From NCBI GenBank assembly GCA_014529385.2, contig CM043944.1, positions 80,630,384 to 80,694,383 of the forward strand: a DNA stretch of 64,000 bases, written 5' to 3'. Position numbers and translations under genes: made by a program. This stretch comes from Adiantum capillus-veneris. Taxonomy: Eukaryota > Streptophyta > Polypodiopsida > Polypodiales > Pteridaceae. This document shows, one piece after another, positions 9,816 to 21,126 of the stretch. Every line of letters begins with the position of its first letter. Position 1 is the first letter of the stretch. The notes below the pieces were generated by a model, which saw nothing but the letters and a program-made list of their open reading frames with translations, was not told the DNA's origin and searched no databases.

Positions 9816-11693
9816 ATGGCACCAACTTCAGTTGTTCCTCAGCAGGGAGAGAACACTGCCTTTATCAAAGAGTTGCAATGGAAAGAGAACAAGTAAGGAT
9901 CAGATTTATACAATGTAGAATTAGGTCGAGTCTTCCGACAACACACTTAACGCATGAAAAGATCAGTAACATTTGTGATCATGGCAACTGATAGAGGCAG
10001 GGTATTCCATAGTGGACCAATCAAAGGCACTAGCATCATGGATTGGCTAATATCGTAGTCACAAGGAAACTCTGTATCGGGGCCTATCGGATCAGAAACT
10101 CTGTTTCCAAAGTCACCCATTTCTCCTTTCACTTGTGCCGTTGCTTCATATTTTTTTTGAGGGTTGCATACAAAATGCAATATAAGAAGCCTTTCTAATC
10201 TGTTCCATTGAAAAGAGCAAGCTGTTGCCATCTTAGATGGCCTTGTCCCTCTCGTTCTGTTTACCGTTGACTATGGCTAATATAGAGAAATGCCTAATCT
10301 TTGAAGTTAAATATGCAGGTCACAGGATGAGTTTTTGGGTAACCTGCTCTCAGATGACAAGATTTCAAAAGACCATATAGCACTGAAGCATTCGAGCAGT
10401 AGCAGCAGTGGCGGTTGTGGTGCGTCATGTCAAGTCACTGGAAGCACAGCAAAAGCAAAGGCTGTTGATGATCCTGATATCTACACACAACTCTCCATTG
10501 TATGTTCCTAAACCTTGACGATAAGATTGCTGCATGGTTTTTCTTTTTGGACTCTGTATAGAATTGCTTGTGTGTTCCTACTACTTTATGTAGAAGGATT
10601 GCTATGATGTACAGGCTACTTTTGCGTTCTTTGTAATCACTGGATCACCACTAAGCAAGCTGCGAATGTGTGTGAGCGCTTGTGCTCACTGCGGTTTAAA
10701 TTTGGTTTATAAGTACGTGTTGGTGGTACGTACACCATGCTTGAAGGTGTTGATTTGATTTATATATCTAATTATGTCTGCTGTTTAGCGTCAACAATGT
10801 CTGCATGTTTTGGCAGAACCTGTGGAAGAGAATAAACGCTGGATACTTGGTACCTAGACGACCTCCAACAGGTGTTATGCGGTCTGTCTTCACGTATGAC
10901 CCAAGCTTGGTGAGTTAAAAGCTCCTCCATTCAAGATTTTGCAAGTTGCTAATATGGCCATTCTACTGCTTAGATATTACCGTACCAGATTTTTTTTTTT
11001 CAATAGAGTGCACAAATTATGTCTCTTGCCTCGGTCAGTCGGTCACAACTATGTAAACATAGCACATGGGTTCAACGGAAAAGGTCCAATTTTTAAAAAC
11101 ACCATTAACATTCAAAAGGGTACCAGTCAAGAAGGAAATACACAGATTGAATTTGAAAAGGGTGTGTTATATTCATGAAAGATCTAGAAATATGGGGTTT
11201 TCTAAATTAGGCCTTAGAACGCACGTGATATGGAAGGTCTACATATCGTGAAGTACATACTTTCAATCTGTGAAGTAAATTGGCAAATAAACTCCCTCTT
11301 GATGTCATCCTATTTGAAGCTGATTTTATTGTGTAGATTGATCATGAATCCATGGAGTTCCATCGGAAGCGAGACTTTTATTCTGAATACAATGAGGCAG
11401 CTGCGAGGTTCAAGTTGGTGCACGGAAACAAGAAGCCACTTTCAAAGCCAAAAAGAGTAGGAAAAGGGGGTGAAGAAGCAATGGCAGTGAATGGTCCTCC
11501 GTCTGCAGGAATTCCAGGGGCCAAGCCACTTGATGGCATAGCAACAAATAATGGCGATGCAACCAAATCCAACACACTTCAAATTGATCAAAATACGACG
11601 CCTACTACTAACACAAACCCGGTTAGCGAGCCTACTACTTCTACCCCCAGTACTACAACCACAGAAAGCAAACCTGTTGAGCCTACTAGGTGA
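9816..11693 (+). CDS. Unrecognised four-exon plant gene, 235-residue protein
   Basis: The model has four exons: 9816-9892, 10319-10499, 10817-10909 and 11337-11693. Every junction has consensus sites (AA/GTAAGG, TGCAG/G, ATT/GTATGT, GGCAG/A, TTG/GTGAGT, TGTAG/A). The phases join without a stop from ATG (MAPTSVVPQQGEN) to TGA at 11691. Exon 2 has a Ser/Gly run (HSSSSSSGGCG) and DDPDIYTQL. Exon 3 reads NLWKRINAGYLVPRRPP and then TGVMRSVFTYDPSL. Exon 4 has a charged, aromatic block (MEFHRKRDFYSEYNEAAARF), a Lys-rich patch (KKPLSKPKRVGKGG) and a Thr/Pro/Asn-rich tail. There is no signal peptide or membrane segment. I do not recognise the family. The FHRKRDFYSEY block only loosely recalls protein phosphatase inhibitor 2. 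The start could lie further upstream, and AG/GTGAGC at the stop could be a donor that extends the protein. Confidence 0.72.
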
Positions 11694-12643
11694 GCTGCAC
11701 TCAATTCCCACTCAAAGCTGCCCCAATCATTTGAAGGTAAATTGCTCTGTGATTGCTTGATTCTCTTGAAATGCTCAAAGTCAAAGGCTCATTCAATTTC
11801 ATTTCTTGGTTGTAGATTTTTATTGAGTCACTCTATTAAAAGGCAAGCAATTGCAATTGAATTTTGTGTTTTCTTGAAAGATTTTAGGCTTTTTAAAACT
11901 TGTTGGCAATTTTTGCAAGTTTTTGAGCTGATTGTATTGCATAAAATAGTTTGAGGGTAATCAAACTTGGAACTTGGAGATTGCAAAATAGTTATTACAA
12001 GGGAGTAGAAAAATTTATACTTTTTTTGAAGGAGAAATTTTTTTAAGTCGACATGGAAATTGATTTTGATTACTTAGCAACAAGTATATTATTCAGAGTC
12101 TCATGGTATGTCAAGTTTTCATTTTTATTGGTTTAGAATGCCAATGTGACCCTTTGCCTTGTTTTTTGTGGAAAGAAAGGTTCCTCTCTAAATGTTTGAA
12201 GATGAGAGTTGGAAGGGTTTAGTTCAATATCACACATGGCAAAAACTTGTTTACACCTTGTAAAAATGTTTTTTAGATGATAAATTAAAACTTGTTTACA
12301 CCATGTAAAAATGTTTTTTAGGTGATAAATTAAATTATTATTATGATTATTCTATATCTAACAACTAATAATACTTAATGGCTATTAGATTCTTAGTTAG
12401 CTATTAGATATTATTATATCTAATAGCTAATTATACTTACTGGTTCCCAATCGCCAAAAAAAATCATAATTGTCAAACAACATCTTGATTGCAAAGATAT
12501 ATTACAACGAACTTTGTACATACAATCTTAAGATGTACGTGTGGTGAATTATATACATAGAGATATTTAACGAGAAGAAGAGGAAGAAGAAGAGTATTTT
12601 ATCGTCGTAGGAAACTATCCCAAGAGACCTTAAAGATCTATCC

Positions 12644-12683
<40 letters not shown>

Positions 12684-13031
12684 AATTCAAAAATTCAGTT
12701 GTTTACAAAACTAGTCTTTTGTTTTGTTCTCATGAGGCATGAATTTGTCATCCTCACGATTAAAACCTCAATAATTAATACAGATTTGGATTTGTTAGTT
12801 TTTTTTTGTTGCAAAGAACAAATTTTGATTTTCCTCGTAGTATATTATCCTATCCAAAAACATACTTGTTACTTGATACTATGCTAAAACATCCCTTGTA
12901 TATCACAATCAAGTGCCTACGACTCCATTAAATATGCAGAACTCCTAGCATGTGACAGGGATCTTAGAGTTCATTATATGTGAAGGTTTTCTAGAGCTTA
13001 GATTTAAACTCTAATCTCTCACTTTCCTATT

Positions 13032-13079
<48 letters not shown>

Positions 13080-14974
13080 GCACACACACATTCATGTTAC
13101 CTATATCCGATGTTCTCTTTGCTTGCGAATATCCACTCTCTCCACTCTGTACCCTAAAACTAAAACACCTTCTTGGACTGAGCCTCTACCTCTCCAAAGT
13201 GTTTTTTTTTTTTGTGGGCCATGGGAACCCTAAACCATCTTTGCTTATAATTCTATCTCCAATTATGTGATGCCAAGTGGTGTAGGCATCTTTTTAGCAT
13301 TTCCAAATTCATTACCTAGTTTGTGTTGGTTCTTCACTATGGAATTGGCAAGAATTAAACAAGAGTAATGTTGTACCTTTCACCTCATATCATCACTTAT
13401 TCTTGAGGCTTCGTAGCATCTCTTTTCCAGCTTTTGTGGAGGAGAAAATTTACAGATTCTAAATTTTAAAGATAGAGAGAGATGCATTTAGGCCTATCCT
13501 CATTTAAAAGCCTTGTACAAGTTCCAAGGCAAAATTTGACTGTTGGGCCCAAAATTTTAGGAGAAGTTTGGTAGGACTATAAAAAGATCTAAAGCACAAC
13601 CTTGAGGAAAAATTTGATTGTTGGGCACAAAATTTGAGGAGATGGTTAGTAGGACTATAAAAAGGTCCTGAGTTTCTTCAAGGAAAGCAAAATCTTGCTA
13701 AAACTTTAAAAATCCCCCCCGCCCCCCCCCTTCAAAAGGTTAAAATAAAAAATAGAACAAAAAAGGCATTCCATGCGCTATATTAAAGGTGACTTTGCAT
13801 TGAAAATTCACAAATAATGTAAATAATTCACATTTTATTTTTATGTTGGTCTTTAATCTAGTCCTACAAGCACTGTCTATTTATATTTTAATCAAACAAT
13901 ATAACATTTACCTTAGCTAGGTCCTTGTCAATAAGTACTTTTACTAAGTGTAGGTACACAATTGAGCAAGGGTAATTTAGAATTATAAACACCAAAGTTG
14001 TAAGTTCTTGAATGAGCAATCAAAAATACCTTTTCCCGCACTAGTGGCCAACCTAGAAGTCCAATCGTCACACGAGGAGAAATAACTAATTAGTCTAGTT
14101 GTTTGTTTCCATGCAGCTATATTTGTTTCAGAAAGCTAACCATTAATCACTATATTTATTTCATTGTGATATCCAAATTCAATGAAGGTTTTCTTATTAG
14201 GTGTGATTTGAGCAATCGATCTTTTGCTAGATACTTAGCGAAAAAACGTGAGCAAAGTAGAATTTTGAGCGAAGATTACCAAAACTCTAATATTGCGCCA
14301 TCATAAAAGAGATAAACGCAATCACACAACATATGGTTGAAACATCTGAAAAGATGAGAGACTGTGTTATTGCCAAAAAAAAATGACCCTTGAAAACACA
14401 GAGTTTTTTAAGGCAATTAAGAGAGAAGACTTGAAAACAAAGAGGTTTTAAAGTCAATCTTTCTCAGCGAGTAAAATTATTTACAAGCAGCTTCATCACA
14501 AAATTGCTATTGACCATAATCTTACAATGTCCCCACACAAAAGATAGAAGATGAATTACTTTTAGAAACTATCCATTCTGGATTTCTACAAATAAGAGGG
14601 CATTACAAACACCAATAGTAGACAACACTCTTGTGATAGTGTTACATGGTTTTGTTAAAAGAACATGTATAGAAAACACAAGCTTGAGCTAAAACCCAAA
14701 GGTAACTTTGATAGTTTTGACTTAAAATAAAATATTCATGTGTCTCATATATCACCCAAGAAAGAGATATTCAATTTAAAAATTATAAAATTCCCTCCTA
14801 AAATAGTTCTATTTACAAAAAGTAATTCATTGAGCATTTCTATACATGAAAATTATGAGAGATAAAATTTAATCATCTTGACTATACCTTTGTATTTAAA
14901 TGTTCCAATATCTCAAAAGTAAATATCTATAAGTCTCATTATGAGTTTAGAGACGAAGTTTGACTTCCAAATGA
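11694..14974. other. AT-rich stretch, no gene seen
   Basis: This region lies downstream of (or is an intron of) the gene ending at 11693. It contains small tandem duplications (12243-12330, two ~44-bp units; about 13525-13670, two ~85-bp units sharing TTGTTGGGC and TAGGACTATAAAAAG). It also has (GA)n 12646-12680, (CT)n 13033-13077 and a C-rich run near 13716. Positions about 12590-12650 are an inverted copy of a repeat near 43215. No coding motif was found. Confidence 0.5.
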
Positions 14975-14996
14975 AGTGAAAAGCTTCAAAAAGCTT

Positions 14997-15001
14997 TGGA
15001 T
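14997..15001 (+). repeat. Target-site duplication TGGAT, left copy (Copia B)
   Basis: TGGAT immediately precedes the LTR at 15002 and is repeated at 26197-26201, right after the other LTR. The 5-bp length is typical of Copia integrase. Confidence 0.93.
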
Positions 15002-15232
15002 TGTTACCATATACATGTGGTAGTGATGTGTGTGAACACACTAGGACCACCGGGGCATTTTTTCCCTCTTTAGGAGTTTTTTTCCTGCGTGCATTGTATA
15101 TACGCCCATTCATTCTAGGGTTATCTATCTTTCCATTGCACACTAAGTAACACACTCTCAGTTGTGCGCCTTGAGCTTTCTTCATCTTCTCCAAGCTGCT
15201 GTGTGCGTTTCTCTGCAACCCTAATTCCAACA
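15002..15232 (+). repeat. 5' LTR of Copia B
   Basis: TGTTACCATATACATG to CTAATTCCAACA, with TG/CA ends. It is homologous to 25968-26196 and 3048-3265. Confidence 0.93.
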
Positions 15233-15234
15233 GT

Positions 15235-15246
15235 TGGTATCAGAGC
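15235..15246 (+). other. Primer-binding site (tRNA-iMet)
   Basis: TGGTATCAGAGC lies two bases after the LTR. It is the standard plant initiator-methionine tRNA primer site. Confidence 0.92.
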
Positions 15247-15595
15247 AGGTTGCGTCCTCTCGGGCTTAGTCGCCAACAGCTCCAGCACACACCTGCTCAC
15301 TTTCTCCGATTTCTGTGATCTTTGGCGAGTGTTCACAGGTCGTCAAAAATTTAAGGTAAGCTCGTAGAGCTTAGTCTACTCACATTTGTGATTCGAGCTT
15401 ATTTCACCCTGCGTTGCCACTACAAACAGGTCTGCACAGGCAATTTCGTCATTTAGTGCAGAATTTTTGTCAGTGACATTTTCTGCATAACAGGTCCCAT
15501 ACAGTCTACTGCGGGTTGTGCTATATAGCACGTGCTGGTCTCACTCAATTTCTCCTCATTTTGGGCAGTTCTCACATCAAGTGGAGACATTTTCC

Positions 15596-16808
15596 ATGGC
15601 TGATAAGAACTCAGATGTGTTCAAGATGTTTGCTGCTACTAAGGACAAGTTGGATGGGGACAATTACCCTATGTGGGCTTACATGATGCAACATGTTCTT
15701 GTGTCAAAGGGCCTTTGGCATATTGTGCAGGGCATTGATGTACGTCCTGGTTTTGAGGATGTAGGCGATATTGAGGATGTTGCAGGTCTTGCTGCAAGGA
15801 TTGCTGCTGTTAGAGTTGTTTTGCCTACGACAGAACAAGCTCGTTGGGATATAAAGGATGCGCATGCTCATGCGTTGATTGCGTGGTAAAGCGCACCATT
15901 ACTCCTCACATTTGTTCAGCGAAATCTACAAAACAGACTTGGGATATTCTAGCAGGTCTTTATGCAAGCCGCAATGAAGCTACAATTGCTTTGTTGCGTA
16001 AAGAGCTGGAATCAAAGATTATACATGAGGAAGATGATATGGACATTTTTCTTGTTGGTGTCTAGGATATCAATGAGCAACTTATTTCTGCAAGTGAAGT
16101 CATTTCAAACAGTTCCCTTGTGCAGACTGTTCTTGATGCCTTACCAGATTCATACCAGACTTTTGTTAGTACTTGGAGACTAATGACCCAAGGAAATCCT
16201 GAAGTTGTCAAGTTTGATGCATTATGCACATTGCTGTTGCAAGAGTTACTTTCCAAAAAAACAAGACTAGGCAGCGTTCAGTTGAACATGCTTTTATTGC
16301 TTCTCAAAGAAAGGGTGGTAATAACAATGCAGCCACTTCTTATGGTTCTGCTGTGAGTGGCAAAACTTTTGTTCCTAATGCTTCTGCTGCTGGCAGCAAC
16401 TCGTCTGGAAATTCTGGTGATAAGGGCAAAAAGAAGATGTGTTGCCATTATTGTAAAGCTAATGATCACTTGATCAAGCAGTGTCCTAAGTTGAAGGCCA
16501 AAGAGGCTAAGAAGAAAGAGGGTGGTTCCACTGAAAATTTTGGTTCCACTACAAATGCATCCATTGTTAAGTCTTTTGTGAAAGAAAACTATGATGATGA
16601 TGTTGATGTAGAATGGGCTTTTAGTGCACAGTGCACTTACAATCCTGCTATCCATGATGCATGCATGTCAGTTGCTGCAGATTCACATATGTGGTATTTT
16701 GACAGTGGTGCTACAAAGCACATTACCTCACAATTGTTCACCTCTCTCGAGTCTGTCCCTCATGGGAATTTAGTCACTTGTGCCAACAATGCCTCTTATC
16801 CGGTTTAG
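15596..16808 (+). pseudogene. Copia B gag and start of protease
   Basis: The reading begins at ATG 15596 (MADKNSDVFKMF), about 360 bases after the primer site. It continues through the gag domain (DNYPMWAYMMQHVL; LPDSYQTF near 16140) to a CCHC knuckle near 16440 (CHYCKANDHLIKQC). It then reaches the protease active site (WYFDSGATKH, near 16690), intact here but deleted in Copia A. Frame breaks occur near 15886 and 16258, with in-frame stops at about 16063 and at 16806-16808. In the parent element this would be the N-terminal half of a single polyprotein. Confidence 0.85.
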
Positions 16809-18407
16809 GGAGTTGAAAAGATTGTGCTTACTGCTGCAAATGGTAGTTCCTTCACACTTGTTGATGTACTTTATGTACCTGGGATCAAGAAGAATCTTTT
16901 GTCTATATTCGCACTTGCTAGACTTGGACTTGTAGTCAAATTTGTGGATGACAGATGTACAGTTCATGATCTCAATTTTGGCGATGAAATTTTTGCATCT
17001 GGCCTTTTGTGTTGTGGGCTGTATAAGCTCACTTTGTATGAGAAGTGTGGAAAAATTTTTGCAAACGCAGTTGCAGATTCAAGGGATGTTTCATATGCAA
17101 AACAATGGCATGCATGTTTTGGGCACCTAATTCTTTTCAATTTGCTGCGTTTGCAAAAATCTAATATGGTTGCTTCTTTGCCACCTCTTGAAGCACCTGT
17201 CAAACATGTTTGTGAAGGCCGTATTTTAGGTAAAATGCAGCGTTCTACGTTTCCAAAGGATGGTTCAGTTAGGGAAACATGGAGGTTGCAACTTGTGCAT
17301 AGGGATGTTTGTGGGCCCATGCAAACTCCGTCCTTGGGCAATTACCTTTACTTTGTGACTTTCATTGATGATAACTCCAGGCATACATGGGTATTTCCGC
17401 TTAAAGCGAAGTCCGAAGTTTTTATGTGCTTCACAATTTCTGGCTATGGCTGAAAATGTCTTGAAATGTACTATGGACACCCTCCGTTCCGATCGAGGGG
17501 GGGAGTATGTCTCATGAATTTAATGCATTTCTGGCTAGTCGTGGGATAAAACACCAATGAAGAGTGCCTTATACGCCTCAACAAAATGGTGTAGCTGAGA
17601 GGAAAAATAGGTCACTTACGGAAATGGTACAATGTATGGTCAAAAGTAAAGTTTTGCCGCATTGTTTTTGACTTGAGGCCATCATGTGTGTGCCACTTAT
17701 GTACTTAACAGGTGTCCTATAGAAGCTTTGCAGTCTATTACTCCATAGGAAGCATGGCATGATAGAAATCCTTCTATTGAGCACATGCGTGTTTTTGGTT
17801 GTTTGGCATATGCTTTGGTACCACAAACACAACGCAAAAAATTGGATGATAAGGCTGTCAAATGTATTTTTGTTGGTTATAGTGTTGAAATCAAAGGTTA
17901 CAGGTTGTATCATCCGCAAACAAAGCGTATTCTAGTTTCACGGGATGTAGTGTTTGTGGAAGATTCTATTCAGTCCTTGCTCTCATGTACTAGAGACAGT
18001 AATGTAAGCTCACACGACATTTATGACACTTTGTTGCCTCTTTTCAATGGTGGATGTTCGAATGTAAATTCCAATGAGGCAAATGTACAACCTATGGAGG
18101 TTTCTCAAAATGTTACAGATCAGCCTATTACTGATGCAGATGTACATGATGTACTTGATGAGGAAAGGGCTGAAAATGAGCAGGCTAGAGGTATGCCGAA
18201 ATGGCTGGTGCATATATTGTGTGACAGTAAATTGGATGCACCTTTGTCTAGTGGTACTCATTAAGGCTCTCGCCATGCATCTTATGCATTGGATTGTTAT
18301 GCTTTGGCTGTGTCTAGCTTACATGATGTTGAGGAACCTCACTCTTTTGGTGAAGCACAGAATTCAAAAAATTGGAAGGCTGCCATGCAATCAGAATATG
18401 GTGCACT
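16809..18407 (+). pseudogene. Copia B protease end and integrase
   Basis: From 16824 the frame carries the DVLYVPGIKKNLLS block. It continues with a pre-integrase segment (the second conserved His reads as WHACFGHL near 17107) and FIDDNSRHTWVF near 17370. From 17480 to 17760 the frame is broken several times, but the NGVAERKN block is still visible near 17590. The integrase C-terminal part (RVFGCLAYALVPQTQRKK) is open at 17785-18264. A stop at 18262 and other breaks make it non-functional. It ends at the left copy of the MITE target duplication. Confidence 0.83.
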
Positions 18408-18416
18408 TATAGAAAA

Positions 18417-18882
18417 GGGAAAATTACCAAAATACCCCTCTAATTTGTGAAAATTTCCAAAATACCCCTCAAATTTTAAAAATTCTCAAAGTACCCTCAT
18501 AATTTGTCATAAATTCCCAAAATGCCCTTCAAATTTTCCAAATTACCCTTGGTTGTGAGAGTAAATTTCTCCAAAAACAAAAAAAAATTATAAGAAGAGT
18601 GATTGTTTACCATACAGGATGCTAAAACTAAAATTTGAGTTGGTTATGTAGGATTTGGAGATGAATTGCTTCATTATTTTTAGACATACTTTGCTTTTTG
18701 TTGCAAGGTAATTGGCGACAAATTACATGCTAAGCACTCAAAAACTAATCTCAACTGTTAAACAAGAATAAAGATTAGAAAATCTTGAAGAATCCAACAA
18801 AAATAGATACAAGGGTATTTTGGGAATTTTTGAAATTTGAGGGGTATATTGGGAATTTCCACAAATTAGAGGGGTATTTTCC
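18417..18882. mobile_element. 466-bp Mutator-like MITE with 9-bp target duplication
   Basis: The insert interrupts the Copia B reverse transcriptase. It is flanked by a perfect 9-bp direct repeat, TATAGAAAA (18408-18416 and 18883-18891). Its ends are inverted repeats: GGGAAAATTACCAAAATACC inward from the left, and GGAAAATACCCCTCTAATTT as the reverse complement of the right end. The left end has about 9 extra bases. The arms also contain internal repeats of the form AAAATACCCCTC. It has no open frame. Nine-base duplications and long AT-rich inverted ends are typical of the Mutator superfamily. Confidence 0.85.
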
Positions 18883-18891
18883 TATAGAAAA

Positions 18892-19836
18892 TGACACATG
18901 GACTTTATGTGATTTTCCTTCTGGCAAAAAGGCCATTGGTACAAAGTGGGTTTACAAGTTGAAATGCAAGCCTGATGGTGATCAATCGCCATAAGGCCCC
19001 ACTTGTTGCAAAGGGTTATCCACAGCAAAAAGGCATAGATTATGAAGAAACTTTTGCTCCCACTTGTCGTATGACTACTGTTCGTTTTCTATGTGCATTG
19101 GCAGCTCATTTTGGTTGGGATGTACATCAATCGGACATTGTTACTGCTTTCTTGAATGGTAACATATTTGAGAAAGTTTATGTAACACAGCCTCGTGGTT
19201 TTGTCAAGAAAGGACAAGAGGACAAAGTGTGCAGATGTAAGAAGGCTTTGTATGGTTGAAGCAATCTCCTCGTGCTTGGTATGAGAAAGATGACACTCAT
19301 TTGGTTAAATGAGGCTTTCATAACAATTCAACAGAAAGCACATTGTATGTAAAGCGTGAGTGTGATGTACTTATCATTGTGGTTCTTTATGCTGATGATT
19401 TGCTGATCGCTGGACCAAATGAGAAACATATTGCTGAATTTAAGGCTGATTTGAATGCTACTTTCAAGATGAAAGATTTGGGACTATTGCATCATTACTT
19501 GGGCATATAGTTTAAGCAATGTGATGGTGGTATTGCTTTGTGTCAGAAAAGTTACATAGAGACATTCCTATGTAAGTTTGGACTTGAGGATTGCAAACCT
19601 ATTGCCACTCCCATGGAAACAGGTTTGAAGTTAATTCTACATGATGCTGGTGATCTTGCTGATGTCACTCTTTACCAAACTGCTGTTGGCTGCCTCATTT
19701 ATGTATGCAACACGAGGCCAGATATTCAGTTTGCAGTCTCACGGGGTCAGCAGATTTATGCATAGCCCAAGGTCTAAGCAGGTTTTCAAGAGGATTTTCC
19801 GCTACCTTAGTGGCACTTTAAATCTTGGCTTGTTTT
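18892..19836 (+). pseudogene. Copia B reverse transcriptase (middle part)
   Basis: Reverse transcriptase motifs follow the [40 protein letters not shown] and ALYG. After a frameshift near 19255, the YADDLLIAG box (near 19390) and KDLGLLHHYLG follow, then CQKSYIETFLCKFG and NTRPDIQFAVS at about 19710. Stops and shifts occur near 18990, 19257, 19310 and 19508. The reading runs up to the left edge of the nested Copia C, where the GTTTT target duplication lies (19832-19836). Confidence 0.88.
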
Positions 19837-20028
19837 TGTTGGGGTATAAAGCCCAATGTGGTCGCCCAGGTAAGTGGGCGGGCCACCAGGTATGTACACA
19901 TATTCTTTTGTAAAAACCTAATAAGAACTCACTATGCTCTACACATTACAGTAGAGCGAGTTCACCATATCGTCGTGCTCTTCTTCTCGCACTCTCTCTC
20001 GCATCGCACTTCCGCTCGTACTCCTTCA
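19837..20028 (+). repeat. 5' LTR of Copia C
   Basis: TGTTGGGGTATAAAGCCC to CTCCTTCA, 192 bp. It differs from the 3' LTR at two sites, both A here/G there or G here/A there in CpG contexts. Confidence 0.95.
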
Positions 20029-21126
20029 ACTGGTATCAGAGCTCAGATCGAGGCTCGGGGCAGCACTGCAGGAGGCTAGAGTCACCAGCTCAGATTGGAG
20101 TGAAATTCGACAAGCGAAGACACTGCCCCAAATCTCGTGGGAGAAATCGGAGGGCTCGGTGTTGTCAGAATTTCATTATGAGGTCATCTCGGCCACCGTT
20201 CGGCTTCGACAAAGGTCTGCGCAGGCCATTTTCGACTACGTGGTCTTGACGGATGCAGATCCGACTCTGCAAATTTGGGGTTTTCGGCCTACGACTACAG
20301 GTGCTGAGGATATCGACACTCCCAGAGGGTTGATTTGTGGCAGTCTACACATCGAAGGACGGCTCACAGTTCTTGGAGGTGTGTCACATACGACACGGGC
20401 GCATCTACACACAGACTGTAGGCGACATCCACTAGTTCATCAGGTAGCTTGTGTTTGCTACTTGATATTCCAGATTTCATCCTGACATTGCAGGTACTTC
20501 CACATGGGATGTATTGTCAGAGATGATGTATGTCTGTTGAGGGTTTGCTGGCTGTGAGTCACACAGCAAACAACCGCCGCAGCGGTTACAGCATACAGTG
20601 GGAAATTTGTGGATGTATGACTTTGTGGGAAGTCTATGTACTGTCAGATTTACTGCAGCCTTTGTTGAGGGTCGAGTGAGGTTTTATTGAGCTGGGGGAT
20701 TCTCGAATGTTGAGATCCTTTCGGTGATACAGGTCTTGGAGCGATCCCTCGAGCACCCTTAGATAGGCAGCTAGGATGTATTGACTGTGAGTTAGACAGT
20801 TGGGATTGCATCTTTGCTTTACTGCCGTTGAGGCATTGTCACAATCTATGCTTACAGGATAGTGACAGGACAGTGAGAGACAGTACAGGTGCAGGACATG
20901 TTTACCTGCAGCTTACAGTGTCAGAGAGACAGTGTTTTTTGAGCTGTTTTTTGGTCTGTTTTTGAGTACACCAGAGCCATTTTACAAAGGAGACTCTGCC
21001 GAAATTTATGCAGAATCTGAAGCTTTCTTGGTTCATTTGACAGGTTGATATTGGTTCAGAGGTCAGTTTACAGGGGAAACTCTGCCGAATTTTTCCCAGG
21101 AAAGTAAACCACTGTGAAGCGTAGCT
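20029..21126 (+). other. Primer site and long untranslated leader of Copia C
   Basis: TGGTATCAGAGCTC (20031-20044) is the tRNA-iMet primer site. About 1.08 kb without a long reading frame follows before the gag ATG at 21127. This stretch should contain packaging and dimerisation signals. Confidence 0.8.

Noticed and set aside
11337-11460. Protein phosphatase inhibitor 2 as identity of the gene at 9816
   Set aside because: Only an F..RK..Y.E-like block is shared, with different spacing. The characteristic N-terminal motifs of that family are not seen.
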